In this document: positions 1-9,354 of the stretch, in pieces
Layout: every line of letters begins with the position of its first letter
Numbering within the stretch: the first letter of the stretch is position 1
DNA from: Streptomyces canus
GTDB taxonomy: Bacteria; Actinomycetota; Actinomycetes; Streptomycetales; Streptomycetaceae
Direction: 5' to 3'
NCBI RefSeq assembly: GCF_041435015.1
Contig: NZ_CP107989.1
Coordinates: 8,246,001-8,310,000 of the forward strand
Length of the DNA stretch: 64,000 nucleotides
Notes under the pieces: model-generated
Told to the model about the DNA's origin: nothing
Seen by the model: the letters and a program-made list of their open reading frames with translations, nothing else
Databases searched by the model: none
Program-made: the position numbers and the translations under genes

Positions 1-693
1 GATCGGCGTGAGGATCCGGTACCAGACGACGAGCGCGGTGACCGAGCCGTACAGCGCGTACCAGACGGTCTTGGCGACCGGCTCGACCGCGAAGTCGTTG
101 CCGGTGGTCAGCTGGTGCCAGAAGGTCAGGAAGACCGCCGCGTACGTCAGCAGGTGCACGTGGTACCAGGTGTCGTACGGGATCCTGCGGCGCACCCCGC
201 CGATCGACATCAGGCCGATGAGGAACAGCAGACCGGTGCCGATGGCCGCCTTGCCCATGTCCGGCAGCTGGTTGATGGAGTCCATCGTCTGCTGGACGAT
301 GTCGCCGAGCCCCTTGCCGGCCTGCAGGGCGTAACCCCACATGATCAGGAAGACGTGGGCGACGACCAGGCAGAGGGTGTAGCGGCCGGTCATCGCGTGC
401 CAGCGGGCGACCCGGTCGGAGCCCACCCGGCGTTCCAGCGCGGGCACCCGGGCCATCTGCAGCACCACGAGCGCCATCAGATACCCGGCCAGCAGACCGG
501 TGATCCGGCCCGCGTTGAGGATCTTGCTGTTGTCGTCGGCGACGGACGGTGTGTTGTGCCACCACAGCCACAGCACACCGGCCGCGCCCGCCCATACGGC
601 GAACAGCAGGACGGTCGCCGGGGAACGGCGCGGGCGGATGCGGCGCATCGTCTGGCGGCGGGCGGCGCGGCCGCCTGCGAGCGTCGTGGTCAC
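1..693 (-). CDS. Ferric-reductase-like transmembrane protein, C-terminus beyond window
   Basis: The reading frame opens with GTG at 693, preceded by a GGAGGA ribosome site at 698-703, and stays open for 231 codons to the window edge, so the C-terminus is missing. The visible part is a multi-helix membrane domain with paired histidines (WHAM and VAH near residues 95-110, HVHL and WHQL near residues 185-205), as expected for haem ligands of ferric-reductase/NOX-type domains. It is a clear paralogue of the product of 1241-2593: both contain ERRVGSDRVARWHAM in the same position. The flavin/NAD part, if present, lies outside the window. Probable role: transmembrane electron transfer, together with the FMN-binding protein encoded just upstream on the same strand. 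The family is clear; the physiological acceptor is not. Confidence 0.8.
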   Translation of the reverse strand, partial: MTTTLAGGRAARRQTMRRIRPRRSPATVLLFAVWAGAAGVLWLWWHNTPSVADDNSKILNAGRITGLLAGYLMALVVLQMARVPALERRVGSDRVARWHAMTGRYTLCLVVAHVFLIMWGYALQAGKGLGDIVQQTMDSINQLPDMGKAAIGTGLLFLIGLMSIGGVRRRIPYDTWYHVHLLTYAAVFLTFWHQLTTGNDFAVEPVAKTVWYALYGSVTALVVWYRILTPI

Positions 694-771
694 GTTTCCT
701 CCGGGGGCGGGGGCAAGGGGGGGTGGGCGTGGTCCCTTGGTCCTCAGATACGTGCCGTGACCCCGGTGTGT

Positions 772-1230
772 TCAGCTGCCCGCGGAGTCCAGTGCGGACT
801 GGAGTGACTGGCGGTAACCGTCGCTCGTGTAGGTGGCCCCCGAGACCGTGTCGATCTCCGCGCTCTGGGCCTGCAGTGCTTCGGTCCGCAGCCGCGGGAG
901 CGCGTAGCTGTTGATCTCCTGGTCCCGGGGGTTGTCCGTCGGGTAGGTGACCGCCGTGACCTCGGTGAGCTTGCCGCTCTTGATGGTGATGCGGACCTGG
1001 ACCGGCCCCCAGCGGGTCTGGACGGTGTCGCCGGTGACGGTCTTCGTGCCGGTGGCGGCCGATCCGGTGCCGCCCGACGCACTCGCGCTGCTGGAGGGCA
1101 CGGGCAGCGCCAGGGCGGTCTGCGGCGACGCGTGCGGCTTCAGCGACAGCAGCATCACCATGCCGGAGACGGTGGCGGCGCTCGCCAGCACGATCCGGCG
1201 CAACGGGCGGTTCTTCTTCAACGCGTGCAC
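772..1230 (-). CDS. Membrane-anchored FMN-binding domain protein
   Basis: 152 residues. The N-terminus (residues about 10-32) is a signal anchor after a basic start; a Ser/Ala/Gly-rich linker follows, then one FMN_bind domain. DTVSGAT at residues 127-133 fits the flavinylation motif recognised by ApbE-type flavin transferases, which attach FMN covalently to the final Thr of the motif. The domain should therefore sit outside the membrane and carry one bound FMN. The gene lies between two ferric-reductase-like genes on the same strand, with 10 bp between it and the stop of the upstream gene, so the three are probably co-transcribed. This suggests a relay that carries electrons through the membrane haem protein to an external flavin. 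Function beyond that is inference. Confidence 0.85.
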   Translation of the reverse strand: MHALKKNRPLRRIVLASAATVSGMVMLLSLKPHASPQTALALPVPSSSASASGGTGSAATGTKTVTGDTVQTRWGPVQVRITIKSGKLTEVTAVTYPTDNPRDQEINSYALPRLRTEALQAQSAEIDTVSGATYTSDGYRQSLQSALDSAGS

Positions 1231-1240
1231 GTGTGAGGCC

Positions 1241-2593
1241 TCACAGCTCGAAGGATTCGTGGTGGATACGGCGATCGGGAACTCCCGCGGCGCGCAGCTC
1301 CTCGTACAGGTCGCGTGCGAACCCGTGCGGGCCGCAGAGGTAGACGTCGTGCTCGGCCAGGTCGGGCAGGGCCGCCCGCAGCGACTCGGCGGTGATACGC
1401 GGTCGTTGGCCCCCGGGGCCGTTGAGCAGGTAGTGCAGCCGGGCCCCGCGCCAGCGCGCGACGGCCTCCAACTCCCCGCCCAGCGCGAGGTCTTCGACCG
1501 TGTGCGCCCGGTACAGGAGGGTCACCTCACCCGGCAGCGTCTCGAACAGTGCCCGCAGCGGGGTGATGCCGACGCCGGCGGCGATCAGCAGCGACTTCGG
1601 CGAGGTCTGCCGGTCCCCGGTCAGCGAGCCGTACGGCCCCTCCGCCCACACCCGGGTGCCGGGCCGCAGCAGCGCGACGGCCGCGCTGTGGTCGCCGAGC
1701 GCCTTGACCGTGATCCGCATCCGGTCGCGACGCGGCGGCGCCGACAGCGAGTACGGCGTCGACGTCCAGCCCATGCCCTCGCCGAGGAACCGCCAGCGGA
1801 AGAACTGACCCGCCCGCGCGTCCAGTTCGTCCAGCCACCGGCCGCGTATGACGACCGAGTACACGCCCGGCGCCTCCTGGTGCACGGACTCCACCCGCAG
1901 CCGGTGCCGCAGGTTCAGCCGCACCGGCGCGAGGAGCCGGAACCACAGCACCAGGGCCGCGACACCGAGGTAGAGCACGTACCAGGCCGCCGTGGCCGCG
2001 GTGTTGCCGTTGAAGTCGTTCCCGAGGGCCAGCTGGTGGCCGAAGGCGAGGAACACGGCGGCGTACGTGAGGAGATGGACGTAGTACCAGAACTCGTGGC
2101 TGGTCCGACGGCGTACCGCCCGTGCCGAGGTGACGCCGACGGCGAGGAGGATCACCGTGCCGGCGGTGGCCTTGAGCATCTCGGGATAGTCCAGGACCAC
2201 CGTGACGGTCTCGTGCCACAGCGAGGCGCCGTCCTGAGCCGCGTACCCGGAGAGGATCAGCCCGATGTGCGCGAGCAGCAGGCAGACGGTGTAGCGGCCG
2301 GCCATCGCGTGCCAGCGGGCCACCCGGTCCGAGCCGACCCGCCGCTCCAGGAGCGGGACCCGTGCCATCAGACCCACCAGCACCGCGCAGGCGTACCCGC
2401 ACAGCAACCCGGCGATCCGCCCGGCGCCGGTCAGCCATCCGGCCGTACCGACCACGGAACCGGTGTCCGCCCACCACAGCGCGAGCACGGCCGCCGCCCC
2501 GGCCCACAGGAGGGCGAGCACGGCACCCGCGGGGGAGCGTCGCGCGGGCGGCGCCACGGCCGGTGCGGCCCGCCGCTCGGAGACTGTGGTCAT
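1241..2593 (-). CDS. Ferric reductase-like oxidoreductase with FAD/NAD domain
   Basis: 450 residues from ATG 2593, which has AAAGGA upstream; an in-frame codon at 2632 is possible but has no better ribosome site. The N-terminal half is a membrane domain with haem-type histidines (WHAM, LLAH, YYVHLL, GHQL). The C-terminal half is a ferredoxin-reductase module: flavin-contacting TPYSLS near residue 278, nucleotide-binding GVGITPLR near residue 339 and the terminal CGPHGF near residue 419. The protein should oxidise NAD(P)H inside the cell and pass electrons across the membrane. It is the first gene of a leftward cluster with the FMN-binding gene and a second reductase, divergent from the two-component genes at 2744; the shared 150-bp spacer holds repeats that may be the response regulator site. 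Confidence 0.88.
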   Translation of the reverse strand: MTTVSERRAAPAVAPPARRSPAGAVLALLWAGAAAVLALWWADTGSVVGTAGWLTGAGRIAGLLCGYACAVLVGLMARVPLLERRVGSDRVARWHAMAGRYTVCLLLAHIGLILSGYAAQDGASLWHETVTVVLDYPEMLKATAGTVILLAVGVTSARAVRRRTSHEFWYYVHLLTYAAVFLAFGHQLALGNDFNGNTAATAAWYVLYLGVAALVLWFRLLAPVRLNLRHRLRVESVHQEAPGVYSVVIRGRWLDELDARAGQFFRWRFLGEGMGWTSTPYSLSAPPRRDRMRITVKALGDHSAAVALLRPGTRVWAEGPYGSLTGDRQTSPKSLLIAAGVGITPLRALFETLPGEVTLLYRAHTVEDLALGGELEAVARWRGARLHYLLNGPGGQRPRITAESLRAALPDLAEHDVYLCGPHGFARDLYEELRAAGVPDRRIHHESFEL

Positions 2594-2677
2594 ATGAGCG
2601 TCCTTTCGTCTGTACGGGACGCAACTGTGCAAGGGGAACTTCTCAGGACCCTCTGAAAGGGCACCCCGCAGAGCGCA

Positions 2678-2695
2678 CTCAGAGGAAACTCAGAG
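2678..2695. promoter_or_regulatory. Direct repeat CTCAGAG x2, candidate response-regulator box
   Basis: CTCAGAG occurs at 2678-2684 and 2689-2695, an 11-bp period typical of OmpR-family DNA sites (one helical turn). An inverted copy (CTCTGA) lies at 2651-2656. All are in the spacer between the divergent reductase cluster and the response regulator gene, so one site could control both. This is inferred from position and spacing only. Confidence 0.45.
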
Positions 2696-2743
2696 CTTCC
2701 CCGGGCCCCCGCCGCCCCGGTCAGGGGTGATCCTGGAGAGGTC

Positions 2744-3484
2744 ATGAACACCGCACGCTCCGGCCGCCCCGCTCTCACCCGCCCCGACGGCACCCCGCTG
2801 CGGGTCCTCGTCGTCGACGACGACCCTGACCTCGCCGAGGTCCTCTCCGGCGCCCTGCGCTACGAGGGCTGGCAGGTCCGCACGGCCGGCGACGGCGCCT
2901 CGGCGGTGGCCGCGGCCCGGGAGCTGCTGCCCGACGCCGTCGTCCTGGACGTGATGCTCCCGGACACCGACGGCTTCGCGGTCCTGCGCGCCCTGCACAC
3001 CGTGAAGGCGGACGTGTGCGTGCTCTTCCTGACCGCCCGGGACGCGGTCGAGGACCGCATCAAGGGCATCACGGCGGGCGGCGACGACTACGTCACCAAG
3101 CCCTTCAGCCTGGAGGAGGTCGTCGCCCGGCTGCGCGGGCTGCTGCGCCGCGCGGGCATGGCCCGGCAGCTCGACGAGGGTCCCCGGCTGACCGTCGGCG
3201 ACCTGGTCATGGACGAGGAGGCCCGCGAGGTCGCCCGGGGCGGCGAGCTGATCGAACTCTCGCCGACCGAGTTCGAGCTGCTGCGCTTCCTCATGCGCAA
3301 CCCGCGGCGCGTGCTCAGCAAGGCGCAGATCCTCGACCGGGTGTGGTCCTACGACTTCGGCGGCCGCGCCCATGTCGTCGAGCTGTACATCTCGTATCTG
3401 CGCAAGAAGGTGGACGCGGGCCGCGAGCCGATGATCCACACCGTGCGCGGGGCGGGGTACGTGATCAAACCGGTGACGCCATGA
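2744..3484 (+). CDS. OmpR-family response regulator
   Basis: 246 residues. The receiver domain (about residues 20-135) has the acidic pocket VDDD, the phospho-acceptor Asp69 in LDVMLP and the conserved Lys in TKPFS. A winged-helix DNA-binding domain follows (about 145-246), with the family's recognition-helix and wing segments and a C-terminal RGAGYVIK. It overlaps the histidine kinase start by 4 bases (ATGA at 3481-3484), so the pair is translationally coupled. Divergence from the ferric-reductase/FMN cluster suggests that this cluster is a target. The 18-residue extension before the receiver is normal for actinobacterial members. The class is certain; the signal is unknown. Confidence 0.93.
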   Translation: MNTARSGRPALTRPDGTPLRVLVVDDDPDLAEVLSGALRYEGWQVRTAGDGASAVAAARELLPDAVVLDVMLPDTDGFAVLRALHTVKADVCVLFLTARDAVEDRIKGITAGGDDYVTKPFSLEEVVARLRGLLRRAGMARQLDEGPRLTVGDLVMDEEAREVARGGELIELSPTEFELLRFLMRNPRRVLSKAQILDRVWSYDFGGRAHVVELYISYLRKKVDAGREPMIHTVRGAGYVIKPVTP

Positions 3485-4923
3485 GAAGCCTGCGGCCCCA
3501 CACGCTGCGGGCCCGGCTCACCCTCGGGCTCCTGGTGCTCCTCGCGGTGAGCTGTGCCGCCGTCGGGCTGGCCGCCGTCGTGGAGCTGAACGGCTTTCTC
3601 ACCAGCCGGCTCGACGAGCAGCTGACCGAGGCCGGGAACAGGTTCGCGGTCAGCCTGGAGCACAAGCAGGAGCTGCCGAAGGACGACCACGACGGTGACG
3701 AGCGCGCCGACACCCGCCGGCAGGCCTCGGGCACGTTCGGCGCCCGGCTGGTGGACGGCACGGTCACCAACGCCGCGGTGGTCCGCCCCACCGGCACCCT
3801 GAACGTCGGCCTGACCGCCGCCGACCGGGAGCGGCTCGCGGCCGTCCCGGCCGACGGCCGGGGTCACAGCGTCGGCCTCTCCACCCTGGGGGAGTACCGG
3901 GCGATCGCCACCCGGGGGCTGGACGGCGACGTCCTGATCACGGGGATGCCCCTGGAGCCCGTCGAGGCCGCCGTTCACCGCCTGGAGCTGGTCGCCGGGA
4001 TCGTCTTCGGCGCCGCCCTCACCGCCGCCGGTGTCGCGGGCGCCCTGTGGGTGCGCTGGTCCCTGCGCCCGCTCAGCCGGGTCGCCGCGACCGCCACCCG
4101 GGTCAGCGAACTCCCGCTGGCCAGCGGCGAGGTGGCCCTTCCGCCCCGCGCCCCCGAGTCCGACCCGCGCGGCGAGGTGGGCCGCGTCGCCGGCGCCTTC
4201 AACCGCATGCTCGGCCATGTCGAGGACGCCCTCACCAAACGCCACGCCAGCGAGGAACGGCTGCGCAGCTTCGCCGCCGACGCCAGCCACGAACTGCGCA
4301 CCCCGGTCGCCTCGGTACGCGGCCACGCCGAACTCGCCCTGCTGCACCCCGGCCCGCTGCCGCCGGAGATCACCCGGGCCCTGCAACGCATCGCCGCCGA
4401 GTCGACCCGCATGGGCGCGATGGTCGACGACCTGCTCCTGCTGGCCCGCCTGGACGCGGGCCGCCCCCTGGAGACCGCCCCCGTCGACCTGACCCGGCTG
4501 GTCCTCGACGCCCTCACGGACGCGCGGGCCACGGGTTCCGGTCATCGCTGGGAACTGGACCTCCCCGAGGACCCGGTCACGGTGACGGGCGACGCACACC
4601 GCCTCCATCAGGTCCTGGCCAACCTGCTGTCCAACGCCCGGCTGCACACCCCTGCCGGCACCAAGGTGACGGTGACCCTGGAGACCGACGGCACCACGGC
4701 GTCGTTGAAGGTCCACGACGACGGCCCCGGCATCCCCGAGGACATCCAGTCGGGCGTCTTCGAACGCTTCACCCGCGCCGACCGCAGCACCAAGGCGGAG
4801 ACCGGCGGCGCGGGCCTGGGGCTGTCGATCGTGGCGGCGGTGGTGGAGGCGCACGGAGGGAGCGTGACGGTGGAGAGCGAGCCGGGCTCGACGACCTTCA
4901 CCGTCCGGATCGCCAAGGCGTGA
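3481..4923 (+). CDS. Sensor histidine kinase
   Basis: 480 residues from ATG 3481, overlapping the regulator stop. Order: TM1 at residues about 12-38, a periplasmic-side sensor region of roughly 130 residues rich in charged residues, TM2 at about 168-190, HAMP linker, HisKA dimer domain with the phosphorylated His270 in ASHELRTP, and HATPase with N-box (VLANLLSNA), G1 DDGPGIP and G2 GAGLGLSIV. It should autophosphorylate and pass phosphate to Asp69 of the partner regulator. The extracellular domain has no recognised fold. The gene ends one base before the convergent PPOX gene at 4925, so the two share their 3' ends. Confidence 0.93.
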   Translation: MRSLRPHTLRARLTLGLLVLLAVSCAAVGLAAVVELNGFLTSRLDEQLTEAGNRFAVSLEHKQELPKDDHDGDERADTRRQASGTFGARLVDGTVTNAAVVRPTGTLNVGLTAADRERLAAVPADGRGHSVGLSTLGEYRAIATRGLDGDVLITGMPLEPVEAAVHRLELVAGIVFGAALTAAGVAGALWVRWSLRPLSRVAATATRVSELPLASGEVALPPRAPESDPRGEVGRVAGAFNRMLGHVEDALTKRHASEERLRSFAADASHELRTPVASVRGHAELALLHPGPLPPEITRALQRIAAESTRMGAMVDDLLLLARLDAGRPLETAPVDLTRLVLDALTDARATGSGHRWELDLPEDPVTVTGDAHRLHQVLANLLSNARLHTPAGTKVTVTLETDGTTASLKVHDDGPGIPEDIQSGVFERFTRADRSTKAETGGAGLGLSIVAAVVEAHGGSVTVESEPGSTTFTVRIAKA

Positions 4924-4924
4924 A

Positions 4925-5512
4925 TCAGACCTCGGACGGCGGCAACGGCAAGGGCAGCCCCGGCAGGCCGTCCAGGCTCGTGGCGATGTGCTCCTTCTTG
5001 GTGAAGTACTCGCTGAGCGAGGCGTCGTCCTCGCGCGCGAACCGCTTGCCGTGCAGCTCGCGGTCGCCCTCGTACGCCATGTACGGCACCGCGTAACCGC
5101 AGGAGTCGCGGACCACTTCGGCCGTCACGACGACGATCGCCCGCAGTCCGTGCGCGGTCGGGTCGATGTCCGGGAAGCGGGAGAGCAGTTCCCTGAAGCG
5201 CGGGTCGTCCCGGAAGACGGGCTCACCGCGCCCGTGCACCCGGACGATGTTCGGCGGCCCCTGGAACGCGCACCACATGAGGGTGATCCTGCCGTTCTCC
5301 CGCAGATGCGCGACCGTCTCGGCGTTGGAGCCCGCGAAGTCGAGGTAGGCCACGGTGAGTTCGTCGAGGATCGCGAAGGAGCCCCGCAGTCCCTTGGGGG
5401 AGAGGTTGACCGTGCCGTCGCCGGACAGGGGCGCGGTCGCGGTGAAGAAGAGGGGCTGCGCCTCGATGAAGGAGCGGAGCCGGCCGTCTATGCGCTCATA
5501 GGTCTTTCCCAT
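4925..5512 (-). CDS. Pyridoxamine 5'-phosphate oxidase-fold (PPOX) protein
   Basis: 195 residues. The FMN-binding split-barrel pattern is visible: TVNLSPKG after the first strands, VAYLDFAGSNAET, then RITLMWCAFQGPP and RVHGRGEP. Members with this pattern bind FMN or F420 and act on varied, often unknown, substrates; true PdxH enzymes are longer and carry a different C-terminus. The ATG at 5512 is preceded by GGGAAAGACC-type weak purine sequence. It is convergent with the histidine kinase gene with a one-base gap. The substrate cannot be predicted from sequence. Confidence 0.8.
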   Translation of the reverse strand: MGKTYERIDGRLRSFIEAQPLFFTATAPLSGDGTVNLSPKGLRGSFAILDELTVAYLDFAGSNAETVAHLRENGRITLMWCAFQGPPNIVRVHGRGEPVFRDDPRFRELLSRFPDIDPTAHGLRAIVVVTAEVVRDSCGYAVPYMAYEGDRELHGKRFAREDDASLSEYFTKKEHIATSLDGLPGLPLPLPPSEV

Positions 5513-5556
5513 GTCCAGGCATTATGGGCGCAGACCTTTCGCCTGTCTAAGGAATT

Positions 5557-5620
5557 CGGGCGTCCCCTTGCGGGAGGACGCCCGTGGCCGCCCCGGCCGG
5601 CGCTCACACGGGGCGGCCAC
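5557..5620. terminator. Two tandem GC-rich hairpins
   Basis: A 9-bp stem (5557-5565 with 5576-5584) is followed by an 11-bp stem (5584-5594 with 5610-5620). They lie between the stop of the leftward gene at 5634 and the start of the PPOX gene at 5512. This suits termination of the secreted-protein transcript; there is no T-run on either strand. Confidence 0.6.
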
Positions 5621-5633
5621 AGCGCCTGTCACG

Positions 5634-6533
5634 TCACTGGGTGAGCGTGCAGGCGGCCAGGGAGTCGAGGCCCTGCGGCTTCTCCGCGGTACGGCCGATG
5701 GAGATCGCGATGCGGTCGATGGTCGACTTCCGCTTGTCGGCCAGCGGGCCGAGGATCGCGTTCTGGACGAAGTTCTGACCGCCCTGGCCGACGGTGTCGA
5801 CGAGCCGCTTGTTCGCCTCGGCGAGCTGCGTGTCGAGCAGCGCCAGGTTGCGGTCCACCTCGGCCTGTGCGGTGGCGGGGATCGCCGGCAGCTGCGAGGC
5901 CACGTCCGGGCAGGAGATGGCGCCGGTTCCGGCCGCCTCGCCCGCGTCGCCCGCGCCCTGCGCGTTCCCGGTGTCCTCGGCGCCGCCGGCCGCCTCCGAG
6001 GCCGCCTCGCTCGGCGTGGCCCCCGCCTCCGCGCCGGCCCCGGCCTCAGCGCCCGCGCCCGCCTCCTCGCCCGTGCCGGCGGCACCGCCGGCGTTGAGGG
6101 TGCAGGGGGCCAGGGCGTCGAGGCCCTGCGGCTTGTCGGCCGTACGGCCGATGGCGGTGGCGATGCGGTTGACCGTGGCGATCCGCTTGTCCTCCAGCGG
6201 GCCGAGGATCGCGTTCTGGACGAAGTTCTTGCCGCCCTGGCCGACGGTGTCGACGAGCCGCTTGTTGGCCTCGTCGATCTGGGTCTGGAGCAGGGTCAGG
6301 TTGCGGTCGACCTCGGCCTGCGCGGTGGCCGGGATCTCCGGCAGCTGGGAGGCCACGTCCGGGCACGTGATGCTGCCGACGTCGGCCAGCGTGCGGGCGG
6401 TGGGGGTGGCGCTCTTGGAGGTCTCCCCGGCGAGGGCCGTACCGGCGACGATCGCCCCGGTCAGTGCCACGGCGGCGGCGCCGCCGATGATCGCCACGCG
6501 GCGCTTGTTGTACTTAGGAAGAGCCCTGGACAT
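5634..6533 (-). CDS. Secreted protein with two near-identical 95-residue domains
   Basis: 299 residues. Residues 1-36 form a signal peptide (basic start, hydrophobic core, ALA before GET). Two domains, 53-147 and 204-299, are strongly alike: each has CPDVASQLP, AEVDRNL, ANKRLVDTVGQGG, NFVQNAILGPL and KPQGLD, and each has one Cys near either end, which could form a disulphide. A 56-residue linker (148-203) of Ala, Gly and Glu joins them, including three copies of GAEAGA-like units. No known catalytic motif is seen; the repeated helical pattern suggests a structural or binding role outside the cell. The gene is divergent from argH. I do not recognise a named family, though similar proteins occur in Streptomyces. 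Confidence 0.8.
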   Translation of the reverse strand: MSRALPKYNKRRVAIIGGAAAVALTGAIVAGTALAGETSKSATPTARTLADVGSITCPDVASQLPEIPATAQAEVDRNLTLLQTQIDEANKRLVDTVGQGGKNFVQNAILGPLEDKRIATVNRIATAIGRTADKPQGLDALAPCTLNAGGAAGTGEEAGAGAEAGAGAEAGATPSEAASEAAGGAEDTGNAQGAGDAGEAAGTGAISCPDVASQLPAIPATAQAEVDRNLALLDTQLAEANKRLVDTVGQGGQNFVQNAILGPLADKRKSTIDRIAISIGRTAEKPQGLDSLAACTLTQ

Positions 6534-6663
6534 GCGGATGCCTCACTCGGGGTCGGGAGTGGTCTTCGTTGACAAACGCGGCGCCTGCGTTCGGCGGGAA
6601 GTACGGGCAAGCGGTTTCCCGTGTTCAAAGGGAGCGCAAATTCCTTGCCGCCCGGACCCCGGA

Positions 6664-6699
6664 TTGACGAATCATGCAGGACTCTGCATAATCATGCAT
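6664..6699 (+). promoter_or_regulatory. argH promoter overlapped by ARG-box-like repeats
   Basis: TTGACG (6664-6669) and CATAAT (6687-6692) are 17 bp apart, an excellent housekeeping promoter. The -10 region overlaps inverted TGCAT/ATGCA elements: ATGCA at 6674-6678, TGCAT at 6685-6689 and ATGCA at 6694-6698. Arginine repressor sites in bacteria are AT-rich palindromes containing TGCAT-like cores, and argH follows 33 bp downstream. Repression by ArgR with arginine is the natural reading, inferred from pattern and neighbour. Confidence 0.6.
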
Positions 6700-6719
6700 A
6701 ACGTTGAGTGCAGCCGTGA

Positions 6720-8162
<1,443 letters not shown>

Positions 8163-8299
8163 GGGCAAGCCGCAACGGACCCGCACCCGCCAACAAGCCA
8201 GTACCCACCGAGCTCTTGGGCGCGCGGTTCCTTCACCGAAGGTCATCGCGGGTTACGTTGGTCGGAAGCCGTACCGGACCCGACCGAACGGAGCCCGTG

Positions 8300-9271
8300 A
8301 TGCCCTTCGCCCGACTGGCCGCAGCGACAACCCCCACCTGCCACATCGGACTCGGCCTCGCCGCCGTCGGACGCCCCGGCTACATCAACCTCGGCCGAGA
8401 CGAAGACCTCGGAGACGACCGCAGCGTGGAGAGCCTCCGCACCCGCACCCACGAACTCCTCGACGCCGCCTACTTCCAAGGCGTCCGCTACTTCGACGTG
8501 GCCCGCTCCTACGGCCGCTCCGAGGAGTTCCTCGCGGACTGGCTCGACAAGAACCCCGGCATCGACGATGTGGTCGTCGGCAGCAAATGGGGCTACACCT
8601 ACACCGCCGACTGGACCACCGACGCCGAGCGCCACGAGGTCAAGGACCACAGCGTCCAGACCTACGACCGCCAGCGCGGCGAATCCGCCGAACTGCTCGG
8701 CGACCGCCTCGACCTCTACCAGATCCACTCGGTGACCCCGGACAGCCCGGCCCTCACCGACAAGGAACTCCACGCGAGGCTCGCCGAGGCGGCCGCCCAG
8801 GGCACCTCGATCGGCTTCTCCACCAGCGGCCCCGCCCAGGCGGACGCGATCCGCGCCGCCCTCGCCGTGACGGTCGACGGCGAGCCGCTCTTCCGTACCG
8901 TCCAGTCGACGTACAACGCCCTGGAGACCTCGGCCGCCCCCGCCCTCGCCGAGGCCCACGACGCGGGCCTCACGGTGATCGTCAAGGAGGGCATGGCCAA
9001 CGGCAGGCTCGCCGAACCGCACGCCCCGGACGCCCTGAAGGCCGTAGCGGCGGAAACCTCCCTGGGCTGTGACGCCGTGGCCCTCGCGCTCGTCCTCCGT
9101 CAGCCCTGGGCCGGAGTCGTCCTCTCGGGGGCCGCCACCACCGTCCAGCTCGCGTCCAACCTGCACGCGGCCGTCGTGGACCTCGACGACGAGCAGCTGT
9201 CCCGGCTGGCAGGGCTGGCGGAGGAGCCGGGCACGTACTGGGAGCGCCGCGGCCGACTGCCCTGGCACTGA
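8300..9271 (+). CDS. Aldo/keto reductase
   Basis: 323 residues from ATG 8300 (GTG 8297 is an alternative three bases earlier; GGAG at 8290 serves either). The family tetrad is visible: Asp and Tyr in FDVARSYG, Lys in VGSKWGY and His in YQIHSV. A TIM barrel using NADPH to reduce carbonyls is expected. The C-terminal part has VIVKEGMANGRL and VVLSGAATT, the usual nucleotide-binding strands of the YajO/general AKR type. The substrate is unknown. It stands upstream of a tetR/MFS pair but has a separate transcript by spacing. Confidence 0.88.
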   Translation: MPFARLAAATTPTCHIGLGLAAVGRPGYINLGRDEDLGDDRSVESLRTRTHELLDAAYFQGVRYFDVARSYGRSEEFLADWLDKNPGIDDVVVGSKWGYTYTADWTTDAERHEVKDHSVQTYDRQRGESAELLGDRLDLYQIHSVTPDSPALTDKELHARLAEAAAQGTSIGFSTSGPAQADAIRAALAVTVDGEPLFRTVQSTYNALETSAAPALAEAHDAGLTVIVKEGMANGRLAEPHAPDALKAVAAETSLGCDAVALALVLRQPWAGVVLSGAATTVQLASNLHAAVVDLDDEQLSRLAGLAEEPGTYWERRGRLPWH

Positions 9272-9316
9272 CGAGCTCTCGGTTCGGCGGTCGCCCATGA
9301 GACATCTATGGCCGTC

Positions 9317-9336
9317 GTGAGACATGAATGTCTCAC
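9317..9336. promoter_or_regulatory. 20-bp palindrome upstream of tetR, likely autoregulatory operator
   Basis: GTGAGACAT-GA-ATGTCTCAC is a perfect palindrome with 9-bp arms. A partial copy (TGAGACAT) sits at 9298-9305. A -10 hexamer TATAGT lies at 9343-9348, so a repressor bound here would cover the -35 region of the tetR/MFS transcript. The size and symmetry suit a TetR dimer. Confidence 0.7.
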
Positions 9337-9354
9337 ATGGTCTATAGTCGTCTC

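Noticed and set aside
1527..2624. Long open frames on the opposite or shifted frame of real genes, for example 1527-2624 and 42790-47856
   Set aside because: Their translations are Arg/Gly/Pro/Ala repeats without motifs, typical of shadow frames in high-GC DNA, and they overlap genes with clear domains.
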